Assembly: GCA_021813195.1 (NCBI GenBank)
Contig: JAKALI010000182.1
Location: forward strand, 1-7,553
DNA: 7,553 bases
Direction of reading: 5' to 3'
DNA from: Pseudomonadota bacterium
Lineage (GTDB): Bacteria > Pseudomonadota > Alphaproteobacteria > Rhizobiales > Hyphomicrobiaceae
Shown: piece after piece, positions 1 through 6,622 of the stretch
Layout of the letters: each line of letters begins with the position of its first letter
Position numbering within the stretch: position 1 is the first letter of the stretch
Program-made: the position numbers and the translations under genes
The notes under the pieces: model-generated
What the model was told of the DNA's origin: nothing
What the model saw: the letters and a program-made list of their open reading frames with translations, nothing else
Databases searched by the model: none

Positions 1-1596
1 CATGCTCTCTTCCACGTTGAGGCTGGCGCCCTCAGCCGAAAAGCACCAGATCTGATTGTCGGACGTGGTCAGGATCACCTGATCGGGTTTCCGCTCAAGA
101 CGACAGGTCACATCGGGATGCAGATGAAAATGGATGGAGAATGGAAGATCTGAGCCAAGCCGGGTCATGCCCGTCGATCCACTCAGACGGTCGTTACCCG
201 ACACACTCGCGCCCGACGCGCTCACCGTGATCGTCCGATGATGCCATAACCCTGTGCGATCATAGTAGCCATCGTGACGCGCCGTCCACATCAAGGCACC
301 CGAGACATCGGAGACCTCCGATTTGACCCGCGGCGGCCCCGCGATTGGCGCTCCGCCAATCAAGGTTTCCAGGCGGCGATTGCGGATCATCTTTGCCGAG
401 GACATCTCGTTTAAACATAACGTACTATGACTGGCGGTTGAGCGGGAGATCGCGTGCCAGTCGTGATCAGCGGCCAATGGCGCTCCGCCGTTGACAATGA
501 GCGGGCGCGTGCCCACGCTCATCTCGAACGACAAACACCCGGCGTGAGCGCCTGCGGCGAACTCCATCGGAGGAGCTCTGCCCGCATCGGCGATGATGAT
601 CGTTCCACCGCGCGGCAGGCGTACATAACCTGACTCACGCGCGCGCCCCATCAGATCGCGCGGGTTCTCATCGTAAGCCAACACCGTCGCGAGCCCTGCG
701 GGTGCTGCCACAGATACCCCGTTGAAGCGCGCAAGACGTCCATCGCCCAAACGCATGAAACGCAAAAAGGCGACGACGTCACCTAAGATCTCAATCAAGA
801 GGTCGGGAACAGCCAGACCACGGGCGATAAAGCACTGCCGCATCGGCAGAAGATCCAACATCAGCTCGACGAGCACCCAAGGATTGCGACTGATGTGGCC
901 GCCATCGGGCAGGATCTGACGCTCGATTTCCGCACTCAGCAGCCGCGCGGCCTCATCAAGCCGGCGGTCCTGACCGGCCACGCACAAGTCTGCGAGAACG
1001 AGTGCAATCAGCGCAATCAGGCGGGGATGACCAACTGGACCATCACGCCATGTCGCGCCCACACGCATAATCTGTGCGCTCAAGCTCTGTGTGATCGTGT
1101 CGTAGGTTTCCGCATCTGCATTTTCGAGCAGCATACCTGCATGAGAAAGCCACGAAATGATGCGCCGTCCGGCCACACCAGGTTGCCAGACCATCCCGCC
1201 GGAGTTGCCGTAGCGTATATTCCATTCGACCGCGAGACGACGGGCGGTCTCAAAGGCTTCCTCGTCGGCCGTCGCCGCCAGATGCCGCAACCAGCCGAAT
1301 CCATGCAGCGCACGCTCCCAGGTCGCATTCGGCGGCCGGATCTCGAATGGGGATTTGCCATGCAAGGCCGCGACCGTGCCAGCAAGGCCGAACTGATCGA
1401 GTTGCAATTCCTGCCAGAAGCTTGGATCCGCGGTTCTCAGATCCTGTGGCACGATGAGGAGCTGGCCCAAATGCGAGGGCCCGAATTGCCAACGCAGGAA
1501 ACGCGAGTGGCGCGCCCGCGCCACGGCCGCCCTGTGGGACCTCTTGGCAGAGATCGCAAGAATGCGCGCGCGCTCAGCGATGTTCAATCGCGACAT
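1..1596 (-). CDS. Heparinase II/III-like protein (partial, C-terminus off the left edge)
   Basis: I translated all 532 codons to the left edge by hand and found no stop or frameshift. An in-frame TAG lies upstream, and GGAG sits 5 nt before the ATG at 1596, so this start is well supported. Residues about 80-290 look like the alpha-helical toroid of heparinase/alginate-lyase folds (WERALHGFGWLRHL, WQPGVAGRRIISWLSHAG, GHPRLIALIALVLAD, SRNPWVLVELMLDLLP). From about residue 310 comes the beta-rich heparinase II/III-like domain (PF07940 type), with the conserved block HDWHAISRSTASHSTL at 378-393. Related enzymes cleave uronic-acid polysaccharides by beta-elimination, but the substrate here cannot be read from sequence. 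The N-terminus is basic with no signal peptide, which suggests a cytoplasmic protein, perhaps acting on imported or intracellular oligomers. Relatives are roughly 560-600 residues, so perhaps 30-70 residues are missing. It follows rsmB on the same strand after 162 nt. Confidence 0.9.
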   Translation of the reverse strand, partial: MSRLNIAERARILAISAKRSHRAAVARARHSRFLRWQFGPSHLGQLLIVPQDLRTADPSFWQELQLDQFGLAGTVAALHGKSPFEIRPPNATWERALHGFGWLRHLAATADEEAFETARRLAVEWNIRYGNSGGMVWQPGVAGRRIISWLSHAGMLLENADAETYDTITQSLSAQIMRVGATWRDGPVGHPRLIALIALVLADLCVAGQDRRLDEAARLLSAEIERQILPDGGHISRNPWVLVELMLDLLPMRQCFIARGLAVPDLLIEILGDVVAFLRFMRLGDGRLARFNGVSVAAPAGLATVLAYDENPRDLMGRARESGYVRLPRGGTIIIADAGRAPPMEFAAGAHAGCLSFEMSVGTRPLIVNGGAPLAADHDWHAISRSTASHSTLCLNEMSSAKMIRNRRLETLIGGAPIAGPPRVKSEVSDVSGALMWTARHDGYYDRTGLWHHRTITVSASGASVSGNDRLSGSTGMTRLGSDLPFSIHFHLHPDVTCRLERKPDQVILTTSDNQIWCFSAEGASLNVEESM

Positions 1597-1758
1597 GTTC
1601 ACTCCGCCAAGCCTGCACGAGCCGCGCTATGCGATAGCCGCCCGGGTACGTCCATGCGTCGACCAAGCCCAGGCCGGGTTAGCGCAGCCCATTGTCACTG
1701 ACAAGCCGCGCGGCCGAACGAGCGGTGCATGACGTAACGTGCGACAGTGTGATGAACG
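1597..1758. other. Gap between rsmB and the heparinase-like gene, with a 13-nt palindrome
   Basis: This 162-nt spacer has no plausible gene of its own. At 1692-1704 it holds TTGTCACTGACAA, two 6-nt half-sites around one central base. That may be an operator, but chance is possible. No hairpin followed by a T-tract ends rsmB, so read-through into the heparinase-like gene is likely. Its ribosome binding site (GGAG) lies just before 1596. Confidence 0.4.
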
Positions 1759-3216
1759 TCAGCTTCGACGCTGGAGTCGCGCAGCATAGAAGCCATCCAT
1801 GCCGATTGTTCGCGGATCCGCGGAAAATCCGAAATACGGCAAAGTTCGCAGCTCACCCATCTCCGTCACGGCATCGCGCAACCCGCCGATCTCGTCCACC
1901 GAGACGGGGACGCGCTCAAAATTCCCAGCCCGCTTGAGGAACGACCGGACTTGATCTTCGCCTTCCTCCCGCTCCAGCGAACACGTTGCGTAGACCAATA
2001 GTCCTCCGGGTCTGACCAAAGAAGCGGCCGCGTCAAGCAATTCGGATTGCAAGGCGATGAGACCATCGAGGTCGCGCGCGGCGCGACGGTGGAGGATATC
2101 GGGATGACGCCGGATTGTGCCGGTTGCCGAGCAGGGCGCATCGAGGAGAATAGCGTCGAACGGCTGCTGTGTCCGCCACATGCGGACATCGGCAGTGACG
2201 AGTTCGGCGTCAAGTTTGAGACGCCTGAGATTCTCCGCCATGCGTGCAACGCGTTGAGCCGCCACATCCACGGCCGTAACGATTGCACCAGCGGCGACCA
2301 ATTGTGCCGTCTTACCGCCCGGCGCTGCGCACAGATCCGCGATGCGCTTGCCTGCAGGGTTCGGAATGAGCCTCGCCGGAAGTGCGGCGGCCGCATCCTG
2401 CACCCACCACTGACCCGCCTCGTACCCTGCCAAAGCCTCAATCCGCCCCGCCTCGACCAGTCGCACGGTGCCCGTCGGCAAGGCCACGCCGCCGAGCCGA
2501 GCCGCCCAGCCCTCGGGCTCATCTCGCACCGACAGATCAAGCGGCGGCGCCTCGAGCGACGCGCGGGCAATCGCCTGGGCGACACGCTGACCATAGTGAC
2601 GCGTCCAGCGCTCAAGAAGCATGGCTGGAACATTTCTCGCGACGCGATCGCAGCGCTCCAGATGCTCTGCACCGCTTTCGCTCACGCGCCGCAACACGGC
2701 GTTGACCAAGCCGGAGAGGTGCCGCGACATGCGATCGGACTTGCAGTGCTCGACGGCCAGGGCGATCGCGGCATGCGGCGGGGTCGCGAGAATGAGCAAT
2801 TGGGCCGCGCCACACAACAGGATTTCGCGCGCCCGTCCCTGGCGCGCGGAGAGCGGCTTGGAGAGGTAGGCGCCAAGTACAGCATCGAGCTCGCCATGAC
2901 GCCGCAGGACCGTTGTCACGAGGAGACGTGCGAAGGCGCGATCGCGCGGCTCCATGTCCTCGGCCTGCGCACGTTGACTGGCATCCGCGAGCTCGTCCTC
3001 AAGATAGGTGCCGTGGCTCAGGACTTGCTTGACGGCATCCGCGGCGACCATCCGCGCAAGAAGACCCGGGGGCACGCGCCCTGCATCACGAATGCGATGA
3101 CTTGGGGACGGCGCAGACCTCTGGGCCGCCGCCTGCGGACCAACCGACCGAGATCGTAACGGCCCGCCTCTGCGGCTCATGGCGCTCTGGCGCGGCTCAC
3201 GCGGCGGGCTCGTCAC
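1759..3216 (-). CDS. rsmB: 16S rRNA (cytosine(967)-C(5))-methyltransferase RsmB
   Basis: RsmB methylates C967 of 16S rRNA in the cytoplasm, using S-adenosylmethionine. The 485-residue product has the family layout. A NusB-like RNA-binding helical domain lies at about 51-180 (GLLARMVAADAV, then LVNAVLRR), followed by the Rossmann methyltransferase domain. Visible motifs are the SAM loop DLCAAPGGKT (294-303), acidic residues D317 and D343, DAPCSATGT (359-367, C362) and ATCS (C412). In this family the motif VI cysteine (C412) is the nucleophile and the motif IV cysteine (C362) helps product release. Both are present, so the enzyme should be active. The longest frame starts at GTG (3216), limited by an in-frame TGA, with AGGA only 3 nt upstream and GAGGGG further up. 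ATG at 3180 (residue 13) is the alternative. The first 50 residues are basic and low-complexity. The gene starts 70 nt after the htpX stop, so co-transcription is likely. Confidence 0.95.
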   Translation of the reverse strand: MTSPPREPRQSAMSRRGGPLRSRSVGPQAAAQRSAPSPSHRIRDAGRVPPGLLARMVAADAVKQVLSHGTYLEDELADASQRAQAEDMEPRDRAFARLLVTTVLRRHGELDAVLGAYLSKPLSARQGRAREILLCGAAQLLILATPPHAAIALAVEHCKSDRMSRHLSGLVNAVLRRVSESGAEHLERCDRVARNVPAMLLERWTRHYGQRVAQAIARASLEAPPLDLSVRDEPEGWAARLGGVALPTGTVRLVEAGRIEALAGYEAGQWWVQDAAAALPARLIPNPAGKRIADLCAAPGGKTAQLVAAGAIVTAVDVAAQRVARMAENLRRLKLDAELVTADVRMWRTQQPFDAILLDAPCSATGTIRRHPDILHRRAARDLDGLIALQSELLDAAASLVRPGGLLVYATCSLEREEGEDQVRSFLKRAGNFERVPVSVDEIGGLRDAVTEMGELRTLPYFGFSADPRTIGMDGFYAARLQRRS

Positions 3217-3286
3217 AGATCCTGCGTCCCCTCATTCCAGATCGCCAATGTCAGGCGATGGCTAGCCCGTCCCTGACGCGCACGGG

Positions 3287-4264
3287 CTATCCCCACGGTC
3301 CGCGTTCGCTGCGCCCGCTCCACGGACCCGTAGGTCCACGCTCCGAAGATGCCACACTGTCCGTTGGACCATCGCCGTAGGCGCTGCGTGTCACGCCGGT
3401 GCCCATGCCAAGCTCTCTGGCGAGCTGCTCCAAGGCGGCAATACGATTGGCAACGTTGGGATGGGTGGCGAACAAGTTGTCCATCCCGCCGGCCGTCAGG
3501 GGATTGACGATGAACACATGCGCGGCGGCAGGTGCGCGTTCCGCCTGCATGTTGGGGATACGGCGTGCGGCAGCATCGATGCGCGCCAATGCCGAGGCGA
3601 GCCACAACGGATTACCGCAGATCAGCGCACCCAGCCGGTCCGCTTGGTACTCGCGCGAACGGCTGATCGCCATCTGGACCATCATGGCGAGCATCGGGGC
3701 GACCAAAATGGCAAACAACGATCCGATCAGGCCTGGACCGTTGCCATCGCGATTGCCGCCAAAAATGAGCCCGAATTGGAGATACTGCGCAATCAGGGAA
3801 ATCGCGCCGCCAATTGTTGCGGCAACACCCATAGTCAACGTATCGCGGTTCTTAATGTGCGCCAGCTCGTGGGCGATTACGCCTGCCAGCTCTTCGCGCG
3901 AGAGCATATCGAGGAGCCCCGTCGACACCGCGACAGCCGCGCGCGATGGACTTCGTCCCGTTGCAAAGGCATTCGGCTGCGGGTTGTGAATGACGTAGAC
4001 GCGCGGCATAGGCAGTTCGGCGCGCTGCGCCAGTTCGCGAACCAGCCCATAGTAGCCGGGCGCAACGCGCTCATCGACTTCCTGAGCCTTGAACAGCTTC
4101 AGCACCATGGTATCAGAATTCCACAGACTGATTGCGTTCATCACCAGAGCGATCACAAAGGCGATTACGAGCCCGGGCGTGCCGCCAACGACCGCGCCCA
4201 GCGCCACGAACAGGGCCGTCAAAGCGGCCAGGAGAACCGCAGTCTTGGCGTAGTTCATTGGCAT
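3287..4264 (-). CDS. htpX: Membrane zinc metalloprotease HtpX (M48 family)
   Basis: HtpX is an inner-membrane, zinc-dependent endoprotease that degrades misfolded membrane proteins, often alongside FtsH. The 325-residue product has two N-terminal membrane segments (about 8-26 and 29-47), the conserved [11 protein letters not shown] (94-104), and the zinc motif HELAH (132-136). Two more hydrophobic segments follow (about 145-166 and 178-199), then SREYQADR, whose E205 is the third zinc ligand. All catalytic residues are present. Of two nearby ATGs (4264 and 4258), the first is preferred because AGGTGA ends 6 nt before it. The second would leave a 12-nt spacer. The C-terminal tail (about 296-325) is rich in Gly, Ser and Pro and repeats SERGP (307-311 and 319-323), ending in GPWG as in related alphaproteobacterial proteins. 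It diverges from the SDHAF4-like gene and leads rsmB. Heat-shock control is common in the family. Confidence 0.96.
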   Translation of the reverse strand: MPMNYAKTAVLLAALTALFVALGAVVGGTPGLVIAFVIALVMNAISLWNSDTMVLKLFKAQEVDERVAPGYYGLVRELAQRAELPMPRVYVIHNPQPNAFATGRSPSRAAVAVSTGLLDMLSREELAGVIAHELAHIKNRDTLTMGVAATIGGAISLIAQYLQFGLIFGGNRDGNGPGLIGSLFAILVAPMLAMMVQMAISRSREYQADRLGALICGNPLWLASALARIDAAARRIPNMQAERAPAAAHVFIVNPLTAGGMDNLFATHPNVANRIAALEQLARELGMGTGVTRSAYGDGPTDSVASSERGPTGPWSGRSERGPWG

Positions 4265-4366
4265 TGGACGTCACCTGCTCCCTTTTCAACTGCCAACAGC
4301 CTAACTCTCCACAATGCACGACCCTGGCATCGGTTGGCACCTGGCCCGGTGAGGGGGACGGCCCTC

Positions 4367-4394
4367 TCGACACGGCTCGTACGCCGCATATATG
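4367..4394 (+). promoter_or_regulatory. Candidate sigma70-type promoter for the SDHAF4-like gene
   Basis: TCGACA at 4367-4372 matches the -35 consensus at five of six bases. After a 16-nt spacer, TATATG at 4389-4394 matches the -10 element at four of six. The -10 lies about 41 nt before the ATG at 4436, a sensible distance. I found this by eye. No start site is known. Confidence 0.4.
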
Positions 4395-4418
4395 GGGAGA
4401 CAAGGACGCTGTAACCAG
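4388..4418 (-). promoter_or_regulatory. Weak candidate heat-shock (sigma32-like) promoter for htpX
   Basis: On the minus strand CCCCATATAT (4397-4388) resembles a sigma32 -10 element. It agrees with the alphaproteobacterial form CYTATnTnnG at all but one defined base when read from 4396. The -35 would be CTGGTT at 4418-4413, one mismatch from CTTG in its first four bases. The 5' leader would be over 110 nt. A closer CTTG exists but is only 3 nt from the -10, which is too near. The call rests largely on the known heat-shock control of htpX. Confidence 0.22.
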
Positions 4419-4435
4419 TCTAATGGAATTATGGC

Positions 4436-4705
4436 ATGAGCGAGCCCCGTGATCAGAGCGGCAAGACCGCCCCGCACCCTGTTCCGCGACCTGGCCCGGC
4501 GGCTGCTGACGACGCGGCACCAGAACCTTACGCGTACCGCGACCTCCCTGCAGCCGCAAAGCGGGCCCTTGCCGAGGCCGAGGCGAGACGCCGCGCGCAG
4601 GATGATCGATCCGTGGATCGTCCCCCCGAGATCGGCGGGCGGGGCGGCCCCGATCCCGTTCGATTTGGGGACTGGGAGAAAAACGGAATCGCGTCGGACT
4701 TCTAA
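4436..4705 (+). CDS. DUF1674 / SDHAF4-family protein (succinate dehydrogenase assembly factor 4-like)
   Basis: This small soluble protein of 89 residues has a variable, Pro/Ala-rich first third and a helical, charged middle (about 37-58, LPAAAKRALAEAEARRR). It ends with the family signature EIGGRGGPDPVRFGDW (65-80) followed by EKNGIASDF. That C-terminal block defines DUF1674 (PF07896), whose eukaryotic member SDHAF4 (yeast Sdh8) binds flavinated SdhA and protects it during assembly of respiratory complex II. The same role is likely here, in the cytoplasm at the membrane face, but is inferred. The length is normal for bacterial members. The ATG at 4436 has only a weak GGA about 8 nt upstream. 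The full signature ends exactly at the stop codon, which confirms the frame. It is transcribed away from htpX. No sdh genes are visible in the window. Confidence 0.92.
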   Translation: MSEPRDQSGKTAPHPVPRPGPAAADDAAPEPYAYRDLPAAAKRALAEAEARRRAQDDRSVDRPPEIGGRGGPDPVRFGDWEKNGIASDF

Positions 4706-4822
4706 CCGGCAGATCCTGGTGGCGCGTCGATGTCGCGCGCGCAGGGCGTTCGAACACGCGCAACTCTCACATACCCATACCGCAGCATCTCGAACCGGGC
4801 CGGATTCCGCGATCCGATCGTC

Positions 4823-4895
4823 ACAGAGTGACTGACGTCGTCAACAATAAGGTGGACGCCCGAGAAGGCCCGCGCCCAATATCTGTGTCACTCTG
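4823..4895. repeat. Inverted repeat pair with an adjoining 11-nt palindrome
   Basis: CAGAGTGAC at 4824-4832 is the exact reverse complement of GTCACTCTG at 4887-4895, with 54 nt between. Directly after the left arm, at 4833-4843, lies TGACGTCGTCA, a palindrome of 5-nt arms around one base. Such spacing could hold paired operator sites or a long-looped RNA structure. Chance is possible at this size. Confidence 0.35.
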
Positions 4896-4958
4896 AGGCG
4901 CGCGCGCTGATCCGTTTTGCGACGAATGTGTCTCAAAATTTCATATCTGGTTGCTGCG

Positions 4959-4977
4959 GGCGGCCGTGCGTGCCGCC
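4959..4977. repeat. Small GC hairpin
   Basis: GGCGGC (4959-4964) pairs with GCCGCC (4972-4977) around a 7-nt loop. No T-tract follows on either strand, so I do not call it a terminator. It may be incidental in GC-rich DNA. Confidence 0.3.
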
Positions 4978-5044
4978 GTCCTGAACCAGTTTGGGACAAC
5001 GCGGCACCAAGGTTAGGCTTCGTTTCACAGATGCGCATCCTGCT

Positions 5045-5059
5045 TTAATCGAAAGTCAA
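5045..5059. promoter_or_regulatory. CtrA-like motif TTAA-N7-TCAA
   Basis: TTAA (5045-5048) and TCAA (5056-5059) are 7 nt apart. This is one mismatch from the TTAA-N7-TTAA site bound by the alphaproteobacterial cell-cycle regulator CtrA, which controls pilus genes in Caulobacter. It lies about 107 nt before the vWA gene start. A four-base pair of motifs with one mismatch is weak evidence. Confidence 0.2.
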
Positions 5060-5165
5060 CCACGAACTACTGTGACCAGACGGTTAACGCGGCAAAATTC
5101 CGATCGCGGCAAACCACTTGCTTCTCCCGCCGCACGTCGCGTGCGATGTCCCAGGGAGACACACT

Positions 5166-6416
5166 ATGAAACACACCGTCCAAGGTCCAGCCAAAGGCCG
5201 GATCCATCAACTTGCGCAGGACGAGCGCGGCACAGTCGCGATTCTGTTTGGCCTGATGTTCATGGTCATCATGCTTACGATCGGCATCGCCGTCGATCAG
5301 GCGCGCGTCTACGACACCAACACGCGCGTTGCCGCGGCGGCAGACGCCGCAGCTCTCGCCGGCGCGCGAGCCTTGCTGGACGGCCGCAACACCGATGCCG
5401 AGGTGATTGCCATCGCCCAAAGCTACTTCACCGAGAATGCCACCCGCGCAGAGAACATCGGCGACGTCAACGGATTGCAGGTCGCTGTCAATCGCGCGGC
5501 GGGTACGGTGACCGTTCAGGCCGATGCTAGCGTCCCCATGACGATTACGAAGATCGCCGGGCATAGCGCGATGGATCTGGAGGTCCGGTCGGCAACGGCC
5601 TATGATCAGCGCGATATCGAATTGGGCATGGCCCTCGACATCACGGGCTCGATGCTCGGCACAAAAATCGCCGATCTCAAAGTTGCGGCCAAGGATCTCG
5701 TCGACATCCTCATGCCCGACCGCGGGAATACAAATACGGTGCGTATCGGCATAGCTCCGTATTCGGCGTCGGTGCGACTTGGATCGTATGCCGCCGCGGT
5801 CACGAATCGAACGAGCACGGACGGCTGCGTGCGAGAGCGAACGGGCCCCCAGGCCTATACGGACGCCGCACCAGGCCCAGGTGCTTATTTCACTGCCGGC
5901 GGCACGCCCCGCGACATCGATCCAACAGAAGGTACTCAAGACTATGCCTGCCCCGCTTCCGTGATACGGCCTCTGACGTCCGATAAGGCCGCACTCAAGT
6001 CTGCAATTGACGCCCTTCAAGCAAGGGCTGCAACGGCGGGTCACATCGGCACCCACTGGGCGTGGAACCTGATCTCGCCCGAGTGGGCCAGCGTCTGGCC
6101 TGCCGCGAGCCGCCCTGTGCCCTACGGCACCCCCGACACCATTAAAGCAGTCATTGTCATGACGGACGGCATCTATAACGTCGCCTATGCCAACGGCCGT
6201 GCAAGCAACCAGGCTCGCAGCCTGTGCTCAGCCATGAAGCAAAAAGATGTCACCGTCTTCACCGTTGCGTTCGACTCACCTCCGGCAGCCGAGTCGCTGC
6301 TGCGCGAATGCGCCTCGTCAGCACAACACTTCTTCTCGGCGCGCGATCGCGACTCCTTGCGCGCCGCCTTTCAAGCGATTGCGACCCGCCTGACGAACCT
6401 GCGCCTGACGCAGTAA
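5166..6416 (+). CDS. TadE/TadG-like protein with von Willebrand factor A domain
   Basis: The 416-residue product begins with a short basic cytoplasmic stretch and DERGTVAILFG (19-29). A single membrane segment follows (about 24-44), then a helix with AAAADAAALAGARAL (56-70), the typical TadG-like start (PF13400 type). A von Willebrand A domain fills about 150-410. Its metal site looks intact: DITGS (D158, T160, S162), a likely T296 in GTHWAWN, and TDG (D334). The body should face the periplasm or surface, where TadG-type proteins serve Flp/Tad pilus assembly or adhesion. An insertion at about 215-265 carries C221 and C262. C354 and C382 could form a second disulfide. The ATG at 5166 is preferred over an in-frame ATG at 5118, because AGGGAG lies 7 nt upstream and the shorter form starts like other family members. 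No other certain tad gene is visible, so the pilus role is inferred. Confidence 0.88.
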   Translation: MKHTVQGPAKGRIHQLAQDERGTVAILFGLMFMVIMLTIGIAVDQARVYDTNTRVAAAADAAALAGARALLDGRNTDAEVIAIAQSYFTENATRAENIGDVNGLQVAVNRAAGTVTVQADASVPMTITKIAGHSAMDLEVRSATAYDQRDIELGMALDITGSMLGTKIADLKVAAKDLVDILMPDRGNTNTVRIGIAPYSASVRLGSYAAAVTNRTSTDGCVRERTGPQAYTDAAPGPGAYFTAGGTPRDIDPTEGTQDYACPASVIRPLTSDKAALKSAIDALQARAATAGHIGTHWAWNLISPEWASVWPAASRPVPYGTPDTIKAVIVMTDGIYNVAYANGRASNQARSLCSAMKQKDVTVFTVAFDSPPAAESLLRECASSAQHFFSARDRDSLRAAFQAIATRLTNLRLTQ

Positions 6417-6434
6417 TTCGGCGATGCAGGTTGT

Positions 6435-6472
6435 CGCGTGCGGGCCGCCATCCCTGGGGCGGCCCGCATGCG
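6435..6472 (+). terminator. Strong hairpin, probable terminator of the vWA gene
   Basis: Bases 6435-6449 pair with 6458-6472 in a 15-bp stem with one G-T wobble, the inner ten pairs perfect and almost all G-C, around an 8-nt loop. It begins 18 nt after the stop codon at 6416. There is no T-tract, so termination may be weak or need other factors. The hairpin could also protect the mRNA 3' end. Confidence 0.55.
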
Positions 6473-6622
6473 TTGCGGGCGCAGCGTCGGAAGACACCTC
6501 AGCCTTTCGGCATGCGGCGTCGCGCGACATTCCGTCCAGAGGCCCGCAGAATGTGACCTGGCAGACCTAGTTCCGCCGCGCCAATCCCGGCTAGTCTTGC
6601 GACGACCCTGCCGGAGATACCG

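Larger units (their letters stand above)
4706..5165. other. 460-nt non-coding stretch between the SDHAF4-like gene and the vWA gene
   Basis: No reading frame here has both a usable ribosome binding site and a recognisable product. I saw no tRNA or other RNA gene. The 4749-4756 palindrome GTTCGAAC recalls a tRNA T-loop, but no flanking stems pair. The stretch holds several small inverted repeats, a CtrA-like motif and the ribosome binding site of the downstream gene (AGGGAG at 5153-5158). It probably contains that gene's promoter, but I cannot point to convincing -35/-10 boxes. Confidence 0.5.

Noticed and set aside
895..1701. A 268-codon plus-strand open frame opposite the heparinase-like gene
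   Set aside because: Its product is rich in Arg, Pro and His with no recognisable domain, and the opposite strand encodes a convincing family member. High GC content makes such antisense frames common.
2047..3159. A 370-codon plus-strand open frame opposite rsmB
   Set aside because: The minus strand carries every RsmB motif. This frame gives a basic, low-complexity product with no family signature.
3461..4414. A 317-codon plus-strand open frame opposite htpX
   Set aside because: The complete HtpX zinc site lies on the other strand, and this product has no recognisable domain.
4722..4738. A 5-bp hairpin after the SDHAF4-like gene as terminator
   Set aside because: The stem GCGCG/CGCGC is short, lacks a T-tract and is expected often in GC-rich DNA.
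4113..4763. A 216-codon minus-strand open frame spanning the htpX start, the divergent gap and the SDHAF4-like gene
   Set aside because: It would overlap two well-supported genes, and its product is arginine- and proline-rich without any motif.
4740..4765. A possible tRNA T-arm around GTTCGAAC
   Set aside because: The flanking bases do not form the 5-bp T-stem, and no acceptor or anticodon arm is nearby.
5118..5165. An earlier ATG start for the vWA gene
   Set aside because: It would add 16 atypical residues. The ATG at 5166 has a better-placed AGGGAG and matches the usual start of TadG-like proteins.
5067..6056. A 329-codon minus-strand open frame opposite the vWA gene
   Set aside because: The plus strand has an anchor, a metal site and a good ribosome binding site. 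This frame has none of these.
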